Positions 27,054 through 39,791 are shown, counted from the first letter of the stretch. The stretch: DNA of 58,725 bases from Candidatus Hydrogenedentota bacterium (GCA_903837785.1 CAILVY010000013.1:1-58725); one strand, 5' to 3'. Notes: generated by a model not told the origin, from the sequence alone. Numbers and translations are program-made.

Positions 27054-27716
27054 ATGATCATCGTCGAAGAATGCCGCCGGCAACTGGGTCCCGGCGTGCA
27101 GTTCTATTGTGAGCGGCTGCACGTGCCCGAGGGAGTGCATATGGCGCTCTGGGGACCGAGCGGCTGCGGGAAGAGCACGCTGCTGAACCTGATCTCCGGC
27201 CTCTTGCGGGCGGATTCGGGCAAGGTGCAGGTGGACGGAATCGACATTTCGGGCCTGAGCGAAGGCCAATTGGATGCGTTCCGGGGCGAACGCGTCGGGT
27301 TCGTCTTCCAGACCTTCAACCTGCTCGCGCCGTTCACGGCGATGCAGAACGTAATGCTGAGCATGCGCTTCAGCGACACGATCCCTGCCGCGGAATGGAA
27401 GCCGCGCGCAGAATCGCTCCTCGAACGCGTGGGACTCGGGCACCGCCTGCACAGCAAACCCAAGACGATGAGCGTGGGCGAGCAACAGCGGGTGGCCATC
27501 GCGCGCGCGCTGGCCAACAAGCACAAGCTGATTGTGGCCGATGAGCCCACGGGCAGCCTCGACCCCAAGACCGCCACCGCGGTGATGGACCTGCTCCTTG
27601 AACTCTGCCGCGAAAGCAACGTGACCCTGCTCCTCGTGACGCATGCCCGCGAGATCGCGGATCGACTGCCCGCCCTCTACGATTGCACGGGACTCGTGCA
27701 GGAGGTGGCGCCATGA
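27054..27716 (+). CDS. ABC transporter ATP-binding protein (LolD/MacB type)
   Basis: 220 residues. Walker A GPSGCGKST, Q-loop in VFQTFNLLAPF, signature MSVGEQQRVAIARAL, Walker B LIVADEP and the switch His in LLVTHA are all present. This subtype powers FtsX-like permeases that work on periplasmic substrates. AAGGA precedes ATG 27054. The stop overlaps the permease start (ATGA), so the two form one unit. Confidence 0.93.
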   Translation: MIIVEECRRQLGPGVQFYCERLHVPEGVHMALWGPSGCGKSTLLNLISGLLRADSGKVQVDGIDISGLSEGQLDAFRGERVGFVFQTFNLLAPFTAMQNVMLSMRFSDTIPAAEWKPRAESLLERVGLGHRLHSKPKTMSVGEQQRVAIARALANKHKLIVADEPTGSLDPKTATAVMDLLLELCRESNVTLLLVTHAREIADRLPALYDCTGLVQEVAP

Positions 27717-29032
27717 GCCTCTGGCACATCGCCTGGAGTTACCTCTGGAATCGGAAATTCACGACGATACTGACGATTCTGTCCGTGGCGCTGGCCGTGG
27801 CACTGATTTCCTCCGTGCTCACCCTGCGCGAGGAAACCCGCAAACGCTTCGAAGAAGAGGGCCAGGCCTTCGATCTCGTGGTGGGCGCGAAAGGCTCTCC
27901 CCTGCAGTTGGTCCTGAGCAGCGTCTACTTCATGGATTCGCCCACCGGCAACATTCCCTACGCCGAATACGAACAGCTCAAGGCGGACAAGGAATACGTC
28001 AAGGCCGCGTTCCCCATCAGCATTGGCGACAGCTATCTCGGGTTCCGGATTGTCGGAACCGTGCGCGAACTCTTCGAGCACAAGTGGGAAAGCCTCCTGA
28101 CCGGCGCGCAGCGGGCCCCCTTCCAACTGGCGGACGGGCGGTACTTCGAGAAGAGCATGGAGGCGGTGCTGGGCGCCGCGGTCGCGCAACAGACCGGCTT
28201 GAAAGTGGGCGAGACTTTCGTCAGCACCCATGGGGTCATTGCCGTGCCCGAGTCGCTGGGCGGGCATTCTCATGCGAACCTGCCCTACACTGTAGTGGGC
28301 ATCCTGAAGCCCTCCGGTTCCCCCTTCGACCGGGCCGTCTACACTTCCCTCAATTCCGTGTGGGACGCGCATCGGCACGGCCCGAACGAATCCGGAGAAG
28401 CCCACGAGGAACACCACGAGGCCGAGGCCGGGCATCCCGAAGAAGAGGAAGAGGCCGCCTATCAGGAGTGGGGCGCGAAACCGGAGTCCATGATCACCGC
28501 CGTCCTCGTCCAGTTGCAGAGCCAGCTGCTCCGCTTCCAGTACAGGGAGAAGATCCGCGAGACCACCAGCGTCATGGCGGCCATCCCCATCAACGAGATT
28601 GCCACCTTCTATGACCAGTTCCTCGGAACCGCCAAACTGGTCCTGCTCGCCGTGGGCTATCTCGTCGTCATTATCTCCGCGCTCTCCATTCTCATCGGCC
28701 TGTATCTCTCAATCATTCAGCGCAAGCGCGACCTCGCGGTGATGCGCGCCTTGGGCGCGTCCACCTACGACATTTTTGGCGCCGTGCTGATCGAAGCCTT
28801 CTGGGTGACGATCCTCGGCATCGGCTGCGGGTGGCTCGTCGGCGGCGCGGTCAGCTTCGGACTTGGAAAATACCTCGCGTGGCGCTTCGGATTGACCATC
28901 TCCGCGTTCAATCTGACCACGGAGCACCTGGGCGCCTTCGCCACTGTGGCGCTGGTGGGCCTGATCGCGGGCATTCTGCCGGCCTGGCAGGCCTATCACG
29001 GCGATGTCGCCCATGACCTCGCGGAGCGCTGA
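27713..29032 (+). CDS. FtsX-like ABC permease with His/Glu-rich periplasmic loop
   Basis: 439 residues, MacB/FtsX topology: one helix near the N-terminus (TTILTILSVALAVALISSVL), a large periplasmic domain, then three C-terminal helices. Residues ~218-253 hold an insertion dense in His and Glu (DAHRHGPNESGEAHEEHHEA, then EAGHPEEEEEAA), the kind of stretch that binds transition metals. GGAGG stands before the ATG. With the ATPase before it and the DUF3299-like protein after it, this suggests a metal-linked transport unit similar to zinc-regulated clusters in Vibrio, but direction and substrate are inferred. Confidence 0.85.
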   Translation: MSLWHIAWSYLWNRKFTTILTILSVALAVALISSVLTLREETRKRFEEEGQAFDLVVGAKGSPLQLVLSSVYFMDSPTGNIPYAEYEQLKADKEYVKAAFPISIGDSYLGFRIVGTVRELFEHKWESLLTGAQRAPFQLADGRYFEKSMEAVLGAAVAQQTGLKVGETFVSTHGVIAVPESLGGHSHANLPYTVVGILKPSGSPFDRAVYTSLNSVWDAHRHGPNESGEAHEEHHEAEAGHPEEEEEAAYQEWGAKPESMITAVLVQLQSQLLRFQYREKIRETTSVMAAIPINEIATFYDQFLGTAKLVLLAVGYLVVIISALSILIGLYLSIIQRKRDLAVMRALGASTYDIFGAVLIEAFWVTILGIGCGWLVGGAVSFGLGKYLAWRFGLTISAFNLTTEHLGAFATVALVGLIAGILPAWQAYHGDVAHDLAER

Positions 29033-29050
29033 GCAACGCCCATGCACAAT

Positions 29051-29080
29051 ATGACGCGCCACCCGGCTTTATGGCATAAT
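29051..29080 (+). promoter_or_regulatory. Possible promoter of the DUF3299-like gene
   Basis: ATGACG (29051-29056) and CATAAT (29075-29080), 18 bases apart, lie in the 107-base gap after the permease gene. Confidence 0.35.
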
Positions 29081-29139
29081 TCCCCCGTTGCCGCCCGATT
29101 CCGCGGGCCCAGAATCACGCAAAGGATTACTTCCGAATT

Positions 29140-29775
29140 ATGCGCCGCCGAACCAAACGTGACCTAGTCATCCTCGTCAGCATTGTCGCCATCGTCGCGG
29201 GGATTGTCCTGTTCAAGGGCTGGGGCGACCGGAACCAACTGGCGGACCGGATGGCAACCATCCGCAAGCAAACAGAGCAGGAACGGAAATCCGAAGGGCT
29301 CGAGTTGCTGCAATGGCCCGTCCTTCAGAAAACGACCGGGACGATAAAGAAAGGCCCCACCTTCGATCCGAAGCTCGAAGCCCTGGACAAGCAGCGGGTC
29401 GACATCGTCGGCTTCATGGTCCCCCTCGAAGAGTTCCGGGAAATGACGGAATTTCTGCTGCTCCCCCTCCCGATCGAGTGCTACTTCTGCCAGTCCCCGC
29501 CCATGCGCGATGTCATGATCATCCAGATGGCCAAGGGCAAGTCCACCAAGCTCTTTCGAGAACCCGTCCTCATCAACGGCACGCTCACGCTCAACCGCGG
29601 CGCGGGCACCAAGTTCTTCTACACGATTTCTGAAGCCGACTTGGGACCGGGCAAGAAGGGCGGCGAACTGACCCAAAAGGACGTGGCCCCGCAACATATG
29701 GCGCCGGGACACCAGCCCACGAATGACGAACTCGTCAAACCCATGGCCCCCCCGGCCCCGGCCAAGCTGCAGTAG
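29140..29775 (+). CDS. DUF3299-like membrane-anchored protein
   Basis: 211 residues. An N-terminal membrane helix (LVILVSIVAIVAGIVLF) is followed by a compact domain with GFMVPLEEFREMTEFLLLP and CYFCQSPPMRDVMII, which matches the layout of DUF3299 proteins (G-x-M-x-P-L then a Cys/Pro-rich turn). A Lys/Pro/Ala-rich tail closes it. DUF3299 proteins are often found with FtsX-like ABC systems in metal-regulated clusters; their biochemical role is not settled. It probably acts on the periplasmic side with the upstream transporter. Confidence 0.72.
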   Translation: MRRRTKRDLVILVSIVAIVAGIVLFKGWGDRNQLADRMATIRKQTEQERKSEGLELLQWPVLQKTTGTIKKGPTFDPKLEALDKQRVDIVGFMVPLEEFREMTEFLLLPLPIECYFCQSPPMRDVMIIQMAKGKSTKLFREPVLINGTLTLNRGAGTKFFYTISEADLGPGKKGGELTQKDVAPQHMAPGHQPTNDELVKPMAPPAPAKLQ

Positions 29776-29815
29776 GGCGCCACACTACCGGGTTCACGCA
29801 ATAGGAGAGTCTGGA

Positions 29816-30367
29816 ATGACAAGGGTGCGCCGGCTCGTACTGGCGGTTTCCATGATGCTGGCCCTCGTTATCCTGGACCAGGCAACAAAAGAGATCGCCA
29901 TCCACACCCTGAAAGGGCACGCGCCCATTGCCTTTCCAAAAGGATGGGCGCCGAATGACCTCTTCCGCTTTCAGTTTGCCACAAACACGGGCGCCTTCCT
30001 CAGCCTCTTCAGCACCCTCGACGACTCCATTCGCGCCTGGCTGCTCATCGGCCTCAACTCCGTCATTCTTGTGGCCGTCGGCGCCATTCTGGTCGCCCGG
30101 CACACCCTGAGCTTCGGCGTCACCACCGCGCTCGCCTGGATTCTCTCGGGCGGCGTGGGCAACCTGATCGACCGGATGTTTCGGGGCGGAGAAGTCGTCG
30201 ACTTCATGAACATGGGCATCGGCGTCGGCACCTGGTCGCTGCGCACCGGCATCTTCAATGTTGCGGACTTGGCCATCGTCGGGGGGCTCGTGCTGCTTGT
30301 GCTGCTGGAGCTTTTCGCGCCCGCACCCGGGAAAGAAGAGAAAGCGCCGGCCGAGAAGAAGCGCTGA
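29816..30367 (+). CDS. lspA: Lipoprotein signal peptidase (signal peptidase II)
   Basis: 183 residues with four hydrophobic helices. Conserved boxes: DQATK near the N-terminus, FATNTGAFLS, GNLIDRMFRGGEVVDFM and FNVADLAI, which contain the two catalytic Asp residues. It cleaves prolipoproteins at the Cys of the lipobox, and several such lipoproteins are encoded in this window. AGGAGA lies before ATG 29816. The C-terminal tail is Lys/Glu-rich. Confidence 0.95.
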   Translation: MTRVRRLVLAVSMMLALVILDQATKEIAIHTLKGHAPIAFPKGWAPNDLFRFQFATNTGAFLSLFSTLDDSIRAWLLIGLNSVILVAVGAILVARHTLSFGVTTALAWILSGGVGNLIDRMFRGGEVVDFMNMGIGVGTWSLRTGIFNVADLAIVGGLVLLVLLELFAPAPGKEEKAPAEKKR

Positions 30368-30471
30368 AATCCTGAACGGGGCCCCGGCAGACGGTGTGGG
30401 ATCTGCTGCCCGTTGGAATAAAACCGTGTCCTGCAAGGTTCTTAGGAAGCGAGAAGGAAATCCCTACCCAA

Positions 30472-30489
30472 CCATGACGTGAATCATGG
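30472..30489. promoter_or_regulatory. Inverted repeat in the sod leader
   Basis: CCATGA-N6-TCATGG, a perfect six-base inverted repeat 22 bases before the sodB ATG. It could be an operator or a leader hairpin near the ribosome-binding site. Confidence 0.3.
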
Positions 30490-30511
30490 CCTGACCGAAA
30501 AGGAGGAAACC

Positions 30512-31096
30512 ATGGCAATTACACTGGCACCGCTGCCCTTCGCGCAAGACGCGCTGGCGCCCATCATCAGCCCGGAAACCCTGCAATATCACTACGGCAA
30601 GCACCATCAGGCCTACGTGAACAACCTTAACAAACTTATCGACGGCACCCCCCTGGCCGAGAAGTCCCTCGAAGAGATTATCCTGGCCGCCGAGGGCGGG
30701 GTCTTCAACAATGCCGCGCAAGTGTGGAACCACACTTTCTACTGGAACGGCCTCAAGCCGGGCGCCGGGGAACCGCAGGGCAAGCTCCTCGAACTGATCC
30801 AGCGCGACTTCGGCAACGTGGCCAAGCTCAAGGAAGAACTGGCCGCCGCAGCCACCACCCAGTTCGGCTCCGGTTGGGCCTGGCTCGTGCTCGATGACGG
30901 CAAGCTCAAAGTGGTCAAGACCGGGAATGCCGATCTCCCCCTGAAACACGGCCAGACCGCACTCTGGACCATCGACGTGTGGGAGCATGCCTACTACATC
31001 GATTACCGCAACGAGCGCCCGAAATACACCCAGCAGGTTCTCGACAACCTCCTGAACTGGGATTTCGCCGCGGCGAACCTCGCCAAGTCCGCATAA
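30512..31096 (+). CDS. sodB: Superoxide dismutase, Fe type
   Basis: 194 residues. Metal ligands: His in the N-terminal half (YHYGKHHQAYVNNLN), His of NHTFYWNG, Asp and His of DVWEHAYYIDY. Gln of NNAAQVWNH, in place of the Gly of Mn enzymes, favours iron. It converts superoxide to hydrogen peroxide and oxygen in the cytoplasm. AGGAGG stands five bases before ATG 30512. Confidence 0.95.
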   Translation: MAITLAPLPFAQDALAPIISPETLQYHYGKHHQAYVNNLNKLIDGTPLAEKSLEEIILAAEGGVFNNAAQVWNHTFYWNGLKPGAGEPQGKLLELIQRDFGNVAKLKEELAAAATTQFGSGWAWLVLDDGKLKVVKTGNADLPLKHGQTALWTIDVWEHAYYIDYRNERPKYTQQVLDNLLNWDFAAANLAKSA

Positions 31097-31166
31097 CCTG
31101 GCGCTTTGCCCGGTCAATGGCCGCGTCTGTGGCTGGAACCGGGATGATGCAGCGTGTACGTGATCG

Positions 31167-31189
31167 CGCCCGGAGCCCTGCTCCGGGCG
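31167..31189. terminator. Hairpin between convergent sodB and HNH genes
   Basis: A perfect nine-base stem CGCCCGGAG/CTCCGGGCG with a five-base loop. It lies 70 bases after the sodB stop and just before the end of the opposing gene, so it may serve both. The U-tract is weak on either strand. Confidence 0.45.
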
Positions 31190-31195
31190 TCGTTG

Positions 31196-31612
31196 TCATT
31201 GCGCGTCTTCGGACGGCGTGTCTTCCCGGGGGCTTTCGGGCGGCAGGAAATTCTTCAATCCCTCGAAGGCATTGAAACCCAGGGCCGGCATTCCACTGTT
31301 GCGCAACGGCGAACCCTCATAGTGGCCCCGCTGTTCGGGCGTCACGTGCTCGTCGTCGTGACAATACACGCACAACAGCTCCCAATTGCTCCCATCCGGC
31401 GGATTATTCATGTGGTCGCTGTCCTTGTGATGCACGGTCAGTTCCCGCAGGTCCTTGCCCGAGAACTCGCGCCCGCACCGCGCGCACACATGCGGAAACA
31501 AATTGAGCGCCTGATCCCGATAGCTCTTCGCCCGGAGATCCTGGCCCCGGCGCGCCTCCGCCACAATCCGCGCCATCCGCTCCGGGTCCAATGGCTTTCT
31601 TCTGAGGCCCAT
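31196..31612 (-). CDS. HNH nuclease family protein (YajD-like)
   Basis: 138 residues. The HNH fold carries two zinc knuckles, CARCG and CVYCHDDEH, and the catalytic-type VHHKDSDHMNNPPDG between them. YajD-like proteins are small stand-alone HNH proteins of uncertain cellular role. ATG 31612 is preferred to an upstream in-frame start because it matches the usual MGLRRKPLDPERM opening. The C-terminal ~35 residues are an acidic, Pro-rich extension beyond the HNH core. Confidence 0.85.
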   Translation of the reverse strand: MGLRRKPLDPERMARIVAEARRGQDLRAKSYRDQALNLFPHVCARCGREFSGKDLRELTVHHKDSDHMNNPPDGSNWELLCVYCHDDEHVTPEQRGHYEGSPLRNSGMPALGFNAFEGLKNFLPPESPREDTPSEDAQ

Positions 31613-31741
31613 GTATCCTGCCCTTGCTCGCTTTCCTGCACAAGTTCCGGACAACGTCCTGCATTGTCCTCCCTGAATCTATCGCATCCGCCGGCCCCGC
31701 CTCAAGGCGAACTCTTCTCCTGATATTGCTCCTCGCCAGTA

Positions 31742-31766
31742 GGCCGCGGTCGTCCGCGACCCGGCC
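31742..31766 (-). terminator. Weak hairpin after the RND pump gene
   Basis: GGTCG-TCCG-CGACC flanked by GGCC on both sides forms an imperfect stem just downstream of the pump stop on the minus strand. No U-tract follows. Confidence 0.25.
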
Positions 31767-31781
31767 AAGGGAGACGAGGTC

Positions 31782-35018
<3,237 letters not shown>

Positions 35019-35028
35019 GGGGACCTCG

Positions 35029-36219
35029 CTAGCGCTGGATCGGCGTGCCGTCGCCGATCTGCTCAAGATGATCCGTCACGATCTCCTCGCCTTCCCGAAG
35101 CCCGGAGAGCACTTCCACGACCGCATCCTGGCGTTTGCCGACGGTGATCAGACGCCATCGCGCGACGTTGTCGCCGCCCACCGCATAGACCCCGGTGAGC
35201 TGTCCGCGCGTCACAACCGCCGCCGCCGGCACCGCCAGCACCTCCTTCTCGCCCGCCGTGAATTCGGCCCGGCCGAACATCCCCGAGCGCAAGCCCTCGT
35301 TCGCGGGCAGGTCGATCTTCACCACAAAAGTGCGGCTGTTCTGCTCCGCCGAAGGCACTATCTGCGTCACGGACCCGTCGATGCGCTGCTGGCCCAGCGC
35401 GTCAATCATCACCGCCACCTTGTCTCCCGTGTGCATCCGGTGAATCTGGCCTTCATCCACCAGGGCCTCGAGCCGGTAATTCTGCCTGTCCTCAACTTCG
35501 AGCAGGGGCACGCCGGGCGCGGCCAGGTCGCCGACCTCGACACTCTTGCGAGTAATGATACCGGTCAGCGGCGACGTGAGCTTCGTGAAGCTCAATCCGG
35601 CCCGCATATTCTCGATCTCCGCCCGGGCCTGTTCGATGCGCGCCATCACCTCCGCCTTCTTCGACAGATAGCTGCGGGCGGTCTCCGTCGCCTCCTGCAA
35701 CGAGGCCGACGCGCCCTTGAACTGCGCTTCCGCCTCGTCGAGTTTCTGGCGAGACGTCGCGTTCTGCTCTGCCAGTTGCCTGATGCGGTCAAAATCGGAT
35801 TTCGCGAGCGAATAACGGGCCGAAGCCGCCACTTCCGCCTGCTGCGCGGCGGCGGCGGCTTTCTCGACGCCGTCGAGCGCCTGCTGCGATTCGTTCAAGG
35901 CACTCTGCGCCTTCTGTTCCTGCGCAGCCGCCTCGCGGTTGTCTATCTCCACGAGCAACTGGCCCGTCTCCACCAGGTCGCCTTCTTTCACGTGAACCGC
36001 GGTGACATGTCCCACAATCTTGCTCTGAATCGTGCTGGAGGCTCTGGATCGCACCGAACCTACGGCCTCGTACGGAATCGTGAACTTAGCCGGCTGCACC
36101 GGGGCTATGGCAGCCGCCACAGGGGTGCGGCTGGCCGGCGCTCCCGGCGCGGTGGAATGCCCACCGCATGCGGCACATCCCAGCACAACGACAAACACGG
36201 TGGCTGCAAGGCGAATCAT
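35029..36219 (-). CDS. RND efflux adaptor (membrane fusion lipoprotein)
   Basis: 396 residues. The signal sequence ends in a lipobox (LGCAAC), so it is a lipoprotein anchored to the inner membrane. The lipoyl half-motifs ([20 protein letters not shown] and [19 protein letters not shown]) flank a long coiled coil (about 85-190). A beta-barrel and membrane-proximal domain follow. It links the pump to an outer-membrane channel. Its stop lies ten bases before the pump gene, so they are one operon. GGAGG is nine bases before ATG 36219. Confidence 0.92.
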   Translation of the reverse strand: MIRLAATVFVVVLGCAACGGHSTAPGAPASRTPVAAAIAPVQPAKFTIPYEAVGSVRSRASSTIQSKIVGHVTAVHVKEGDLVETGQLLVEIDNREAAAQEQKAQSALNESQQALDGVEKAAAAAQQAEVAASARYSLAKSDFDRIRQLAEQNATSRQKLDEAEAQFKGASASLQEATETARSYLSKKAEVMARIEQARAEIENMRAGLSFTKLTSPLTGIITRKSVEVGDLAAPGVPLLEVEDRQNYRLEALVDEGQIHRMHTGDKVAVMIDALGQQRIDGSVTQIVPSAEQNSRTFVVKIDLPANEGLRSGMFGRAEFTAGEKEVLAVPAAAVVTRGQLTGVYAVGGDNVARWRLITVGKRQDAVVEVLSGLREGEEIVTDHLEQIGDGTPIQR

Positions 36220-36416
36220 GTTTGGCTTCCTCCCTCTTTGGGACAATCACAGGCCATCTATTATTCCGCAGTTCATGATAGGTGGACGGACCTGTGTAAT
36301 CAACCGCTCTCATACCCCTACGGAGTTCCGGTATCCCCCCGTCCCCCGGCACCGCTTGGAATTCAGCGCACGGAATGCTACCCTGCTGCGGGTTATTGAA
36401 GCGAGTGAGTCTGATT

Positions 36417-38240
36417 ATGCCGGAAAACCAGATCCGAGTGAAATTCGAGCCGCAGGGACGCGTGGTTTCGGTCCTCAAAGACAGCAAGGCCATCGAGGCG
36501 GCCGCACGTGCCGGTCTCACGATTGACACCCCGTGCGGCGGCGGCGGCCGTTGTGGCAAGTGCCGCGTGCGCCTGATCACCGCGGCCGGAGTGCCCAACG
36601 ACGCGGAATGCCGCGAACTCTCCGCGGAAGCCCTGAGCCAGGGCTGGCGGCTGGCGTGCCAGACAACCCTCGAAGCGGATGCAGTGATCGCGATTCCGGA
36701 GTCCTCGCTCTTCGGAAGCCATCATCAGATCCAGGTTGCCTCCGACACCGGCCACTGCGGCGACTTGCGCCCCGCCGTGCGCAAGGAGTACGTGGAACTG
36801 CCCCCGCCCTCGCTCACGGAAGACGCCCCCGACCTCCTCCGCCTGGAAAACGCCCTGGGCCCCTTCGATATCCAGTTGCCGCTGGTGCGTGACATCGGCC
36901 CACGCCTGCGCGACGGCGCCTTCCGCGGCACAGCCGTCCTGGCGGAGGAAGAACTGATCGATTTTGAGGCGGGCAACACCACCGGGCAAAGCTTCGGCGC
37001 CGCCTTCGACATCGGCACCACCACGGTCGTGGGAACCCTGCTGGACCTGCACACGGGGTCCGAGCGCGCCGTCGTCTCCCGCATGAACCCGCAGACGAGC
37101 TTCGGCGACGACGTGCTCTCCCGCATTACGCATGCCGGCGCCTCTTCCGAGAATCTGGCCGCGCTGCGCGATGCCATTCTCGGCGAGGTGAATGTCATGA
37201 TTGCCGCCCTCTGCGCCGACGCCGGCATCCGCCGGGAAGAGATCTACGAGATCACGTTCGCCGGCAATACGACGATGGAACATCTCCTCATCGGAATCAA
37301 TCCGGCGCAACTGGGCCAGGTGCCGTTCGTGCCCGTCTGCGCCCGCGGCATTGCGCGCCCGGCCGCCGAGTTGGGCGTGCACATCCATCCCCGGGGCAGG
37401 AGCTACGTCTTCCCGGTCATCGGCGGCTTTGTCGGCGGCGACACGGTTGCCGGCATGCTCGCCACGGAATTACCCGAACTGGAAAGCCCGGCCTTCATGG
37501 TCGACATTGGAACCAACGGCGAGATTGTCCTCGCGCACAACGGGCAACTCTGGGCCGCTTCCACGGCGGCGGGGCCCGCGTTCGAGGGCGCCCGCATCTC
37601 CTGCGGCATGCGCGCCACGCGCGGCGCCATCGAAAAAGTGGTCTTCGATGGCGGCGTGCGCTGCAGTGTGATCGACGACGCGCCCCCGGCCGGACTCTGC
37701 GGCAGCGGCCTCATCGATGCGGTGGCTGAACTGCTCCGCGCCGGCATCGTAACGTCCGACGGCCGCATGTTGCCGCCGGAAGCCCTGCCCGAAGGCCTGC
37801 CCGGCGAATTGCGGGCCCGGGTCCGCCGCACGGAGAACGAAACCGTCGAATTCCTGCTGGCCCCGGGCGTTGCGCTGCATCAGCGCGACGTCCGCGAACT
37901 CCAGTTGGCCAGCGGCGCCATCCGCGCCGGCATCGCCATCCTGCTCAAACAGGCCGGCCTCGACGTCACCGAGTTGAAGCACGTGCTCATCGCGGGCGGT
38001 TTCGGCAGTTTCATCCGGCGCAACAACGCCCAGCGCATCGGCCTGATCCCCCCCGAAATCGAACATACCCGCATCCGCTACGTCGGCAATACTTCCCTCA
38101 GCGGCGCGCGCTGGGCGCTCCTGTCCACCCAATCACGCCGCCGTGCCGAGGAACTCGCGCGCCGGACCAAACACGTCGAGTTGTCCACCGACATGGATTT
38201 CGCCATGGAATTCGCCATGGCCATGCGCTTCCCGGACTGA
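36417..38240 (+). CDS. ASKHA-domain [2Fe-2S] protein, RACo-like corrinoid activator
   Basis: 607 residues. An N-terminal plant-type ferredoxin domain has Cys40, Cys46, Cys49 (CGGGGRCGKC) and Cys81. A linker domain follows, then an actin/sugar-kinase-like ATPase part with AFDIGTTTVVG, FAGNTTMEHLL, VDIGTNGEIVL and IAGGFGSFIRR. Members such as RACo and RamA use ATP and reduced iron-sulfur clusters to reactivate Co(II)-corrinoid proteins of methyl transfer. The matching corrinoid protein or methyltransferase is not in this window, so a partner elsewhere is inferred. Confidence 0.88.
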   Translation: MPENQIRVKFEPQGRVVSVLKDSKAIEAAARAGLTIDTPCGGGGRCGKCRVRLITAAGVPNDAECRELSAEALSQGWRLACQTTLEADAVIAIPESSLFGSHHQIQVASDTGHCGDLRPAVRKEYVELPPPSLTEDAPDLLRLENALGPFDIQLPLVRDIGPRLRDGAFRGTAVLAEEELIDFEAGNTTGQSFGAAFDIGTTTVVGTLLDLHTGSERAVVSRMNPQTSFGDDVLSRITHAGASSENLAALRDAILGEVNVMIAALCADAGIRREEIYEITFAGNTTMEHLLIGINPAQLGQVPFVPVCARGIARPAAELGVHIHPRGRSYVFPVIGGFVGGDTVAGMLATELPELESPAFMVDIGTNGEIVLAHNGQLWAASTAAGPAFEGARISCGMRATRGAIEKVVFDGGVRCSVIDDAPPAGLCGSGLIDAVAELLRAGIVTSDGRMLPPEALPEGLPGELRARVRRTENETVEFLLAPGVALHQRDVRELQLASGAIRAGIAILLKQAGLDVTELKHVLIAGGFGSFIRRNNAQRIGLIPPEIEHTRIRYVGNTSLSGARWALLSTQSRRRAEELARRTKHVELSTDMDFAMEFAMAMRFPD

Positions 38241-38313
38241 CGAAACGACTTTCCTCGAACGCCCAAAAGAGGTACACTGTGCCCTGGTGGGAGAACCTCG
38301 GGAGGAACGCATC

Positions 38314-38856
38314 ATGGCCGATTTCATGGACATCATTCGCGGGCGGCGCAGTATTCGCAAGTACAAGCCGGACCCGGTCCCGGACGAGACGCTGAACGCC
38401 GTGCTCGAGGCCGCGCGCTGGGCGCAGTCCTGGGCAAACACGCAGTGCTGGGAGATCATCGTCATCACGGACCCGGAAATCCGCCTCAAACTGCAGTCCG
38501 CAGTGCCCAAGGGCAATCCCTCGTACGCCGCTGTCGTCGAAGCCCCCGTCCTGCTCGCGCTCTGCGCCGAACGCAAGCGGGCCGGATTCTACAAGGGGAA
38601 CTACGCGACGAAACTCGGCGATTGGTTCATGTTCGACCTGGGCATCCAACTGCAGAACATCGCGCTCGCCGCGCATGCGCTGAACTTGGGAACTGTCGTC
38701 GTTGGCCTGATGGACCACGACGCCGCCCGGCAAGTGCTCAACGTCCCGGAAGGCTATGAGTTCGCCGCGCTCGTGCCGCTCGGCTATCCTGCCGAGACGC
38801 CCCCCGCCACGCCGCGCCGCGATACGGGCGTGTTTGTCCATCGCGAAACATTCTGA
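38314..38856 (+). CDS. Nitroreductase-family protein
   Basis: 180 residues. The FMN-binding start IIRGRRSIRKYKPDPVPDE is typical, followed by ARWAQSWANTQCWEIIV and the mid segment DLGIQLQNIALAAHALNLGT. The family reduces nitro compounds, quinones or flavins with NAD(P)H; short versions like this often serve as specialised reductases. GGAGG precedes ATG 38314. It follows the RACo-like gene by 73 bases. A supply of electrons to that protein is possible but only by proximity. Confidence 0.88.
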   Translation: MADFMDIIRGRRSIRKYKPDPVPDETLNAVLEAARWAQSWANTQCWEIIVITDPEIRLKLQSAVPKGNPSYAAVVEAPVLLALCAERKRAGFYKGNYATKLGDWFMFDLGIQLQNIALAAHALNLGTVVVGLMDHDAARQVLNVPEGYEFAALVPLGYPAETPPATPRRDTGVFVHRETF

Positions 38857-38879
38857 TCAAAAGACGCAACGCAACGGCC

Positions 38880-39782
38880 TCATTCCGGATAATGCAGGAA
38901 GGGGGCCGTTTTCCATTCCGAAGCCCGAAACGCGCCGAGCTTCCGGGTGTAGCCGATGGACGAATAGGACGGGCTGAGTGGAAGCCCGCAACCGCTGCCC
39001 ACAAAGCCGGGCGCGGCACAGCCCAGTTCCTCGCGCCACCACACCGCGTCAAAGTAGACCTTGACGACATCCAGGTCCCCCGCATCGTCGGAATAGATGA
39101 ACCCGTCGTCGACGAGCAGCGGCCACAGCGCCTTGAGGCAGTCGCGGGTGGACGACTCGAGATCCACATCCAGAAAGGCGAACGCGACCGGGCCGCCGAG
39201 CGTCTTCAATGATTCGTTGAAATAGCCCGGCACGAAATCGCAGACCTCCAGCGCCCCGTGCTCACGGAGATGCTCCCGCACCTCCTCCAGCGCCCCGTGG
39301 AACATGCCTGCCTTGTAGTGGCCATACACGCCCGTGTGCAGCCCGAGGTGCCGTTTCTCCCCCTCATCCGGCAACCCTTGAAACGAATCGCACACTTTCA
39401 GGCGCCGGCCCGCGCGCCGGCACACGAGCGACAGGCTCGCCGTGCTCGCCCCTTTCCATACGCCGCACTCCACCACATCGCCGCGCGTCTCAGGCGGGAT
39501 CGAGAGAATCTCGCGCGCCAACAGAACGTGGATCAACGGCGACGTGCCGGATGGGATGGCCTGCGTGTTGCCTTGGAAGCGCGTGGCCAGTTCGCGCTTC
39601 TCTTCGGCGGTCACGCCATAGGCCTGCCCGCACGGGCCGTGGATAAAGCTGTCCAGCAGCGGCGCGGCCCAGGATTCCGCGCCCAAGATCCGCAGCTCGC
39701 GATCCGCCACCGCCCGAATGAGCGGCGTCTGCCGCAAGGCCCGATACGCGGGACGCAGGATTCTCTTGAAGAGTTCAGTCAC
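38880..39782 (-). CDS. TylF/MycF-like O-methyltransferase family protein
   Basis: 300 residues. The SAM-binding motif appears as DVVECGVWKGASTASL, and the metal-binding region as FLDVDLESSTRDCLKALWPL followed by DDAGDLD. TylF/MycF-type enzymes O-methylate sugar hydroxyls in glycan or macrolide pathways and need Mg. It starts at GTG nine bases after the porin stop, with no clear Shine-Dalgarno, so it probably depends on read-through translation. Confidence 0.85.
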   Translation of the reverse strand: MTELFKRILRPAYRALRQTPLIRAVADRELRILGAESWAAPLLDSFIHGPCGQAYGVTAEEKRELATRFQGNTQAIPSGTSPLIHVLLAREILSIPPETRGDVVECGVWKGASTASLSLVCRRAGRRLKVCDSFQGLPDEGEKRHLGLHTGVYGHYKAGMFHGALEEVREHLREHGALEVCDFVPGYFNESLKTLGGPVAFAFLDVDLESSTRDCLKALWPLLVDDGFIYSDDAGDLDVVKVYFDAVWWREELGCAAPGFVGSGCGLPLSPSYSSIGYTRKLGAFRASEWKTAPFLHYPE

Positions 39783-39791
39783 AAATCAGGC

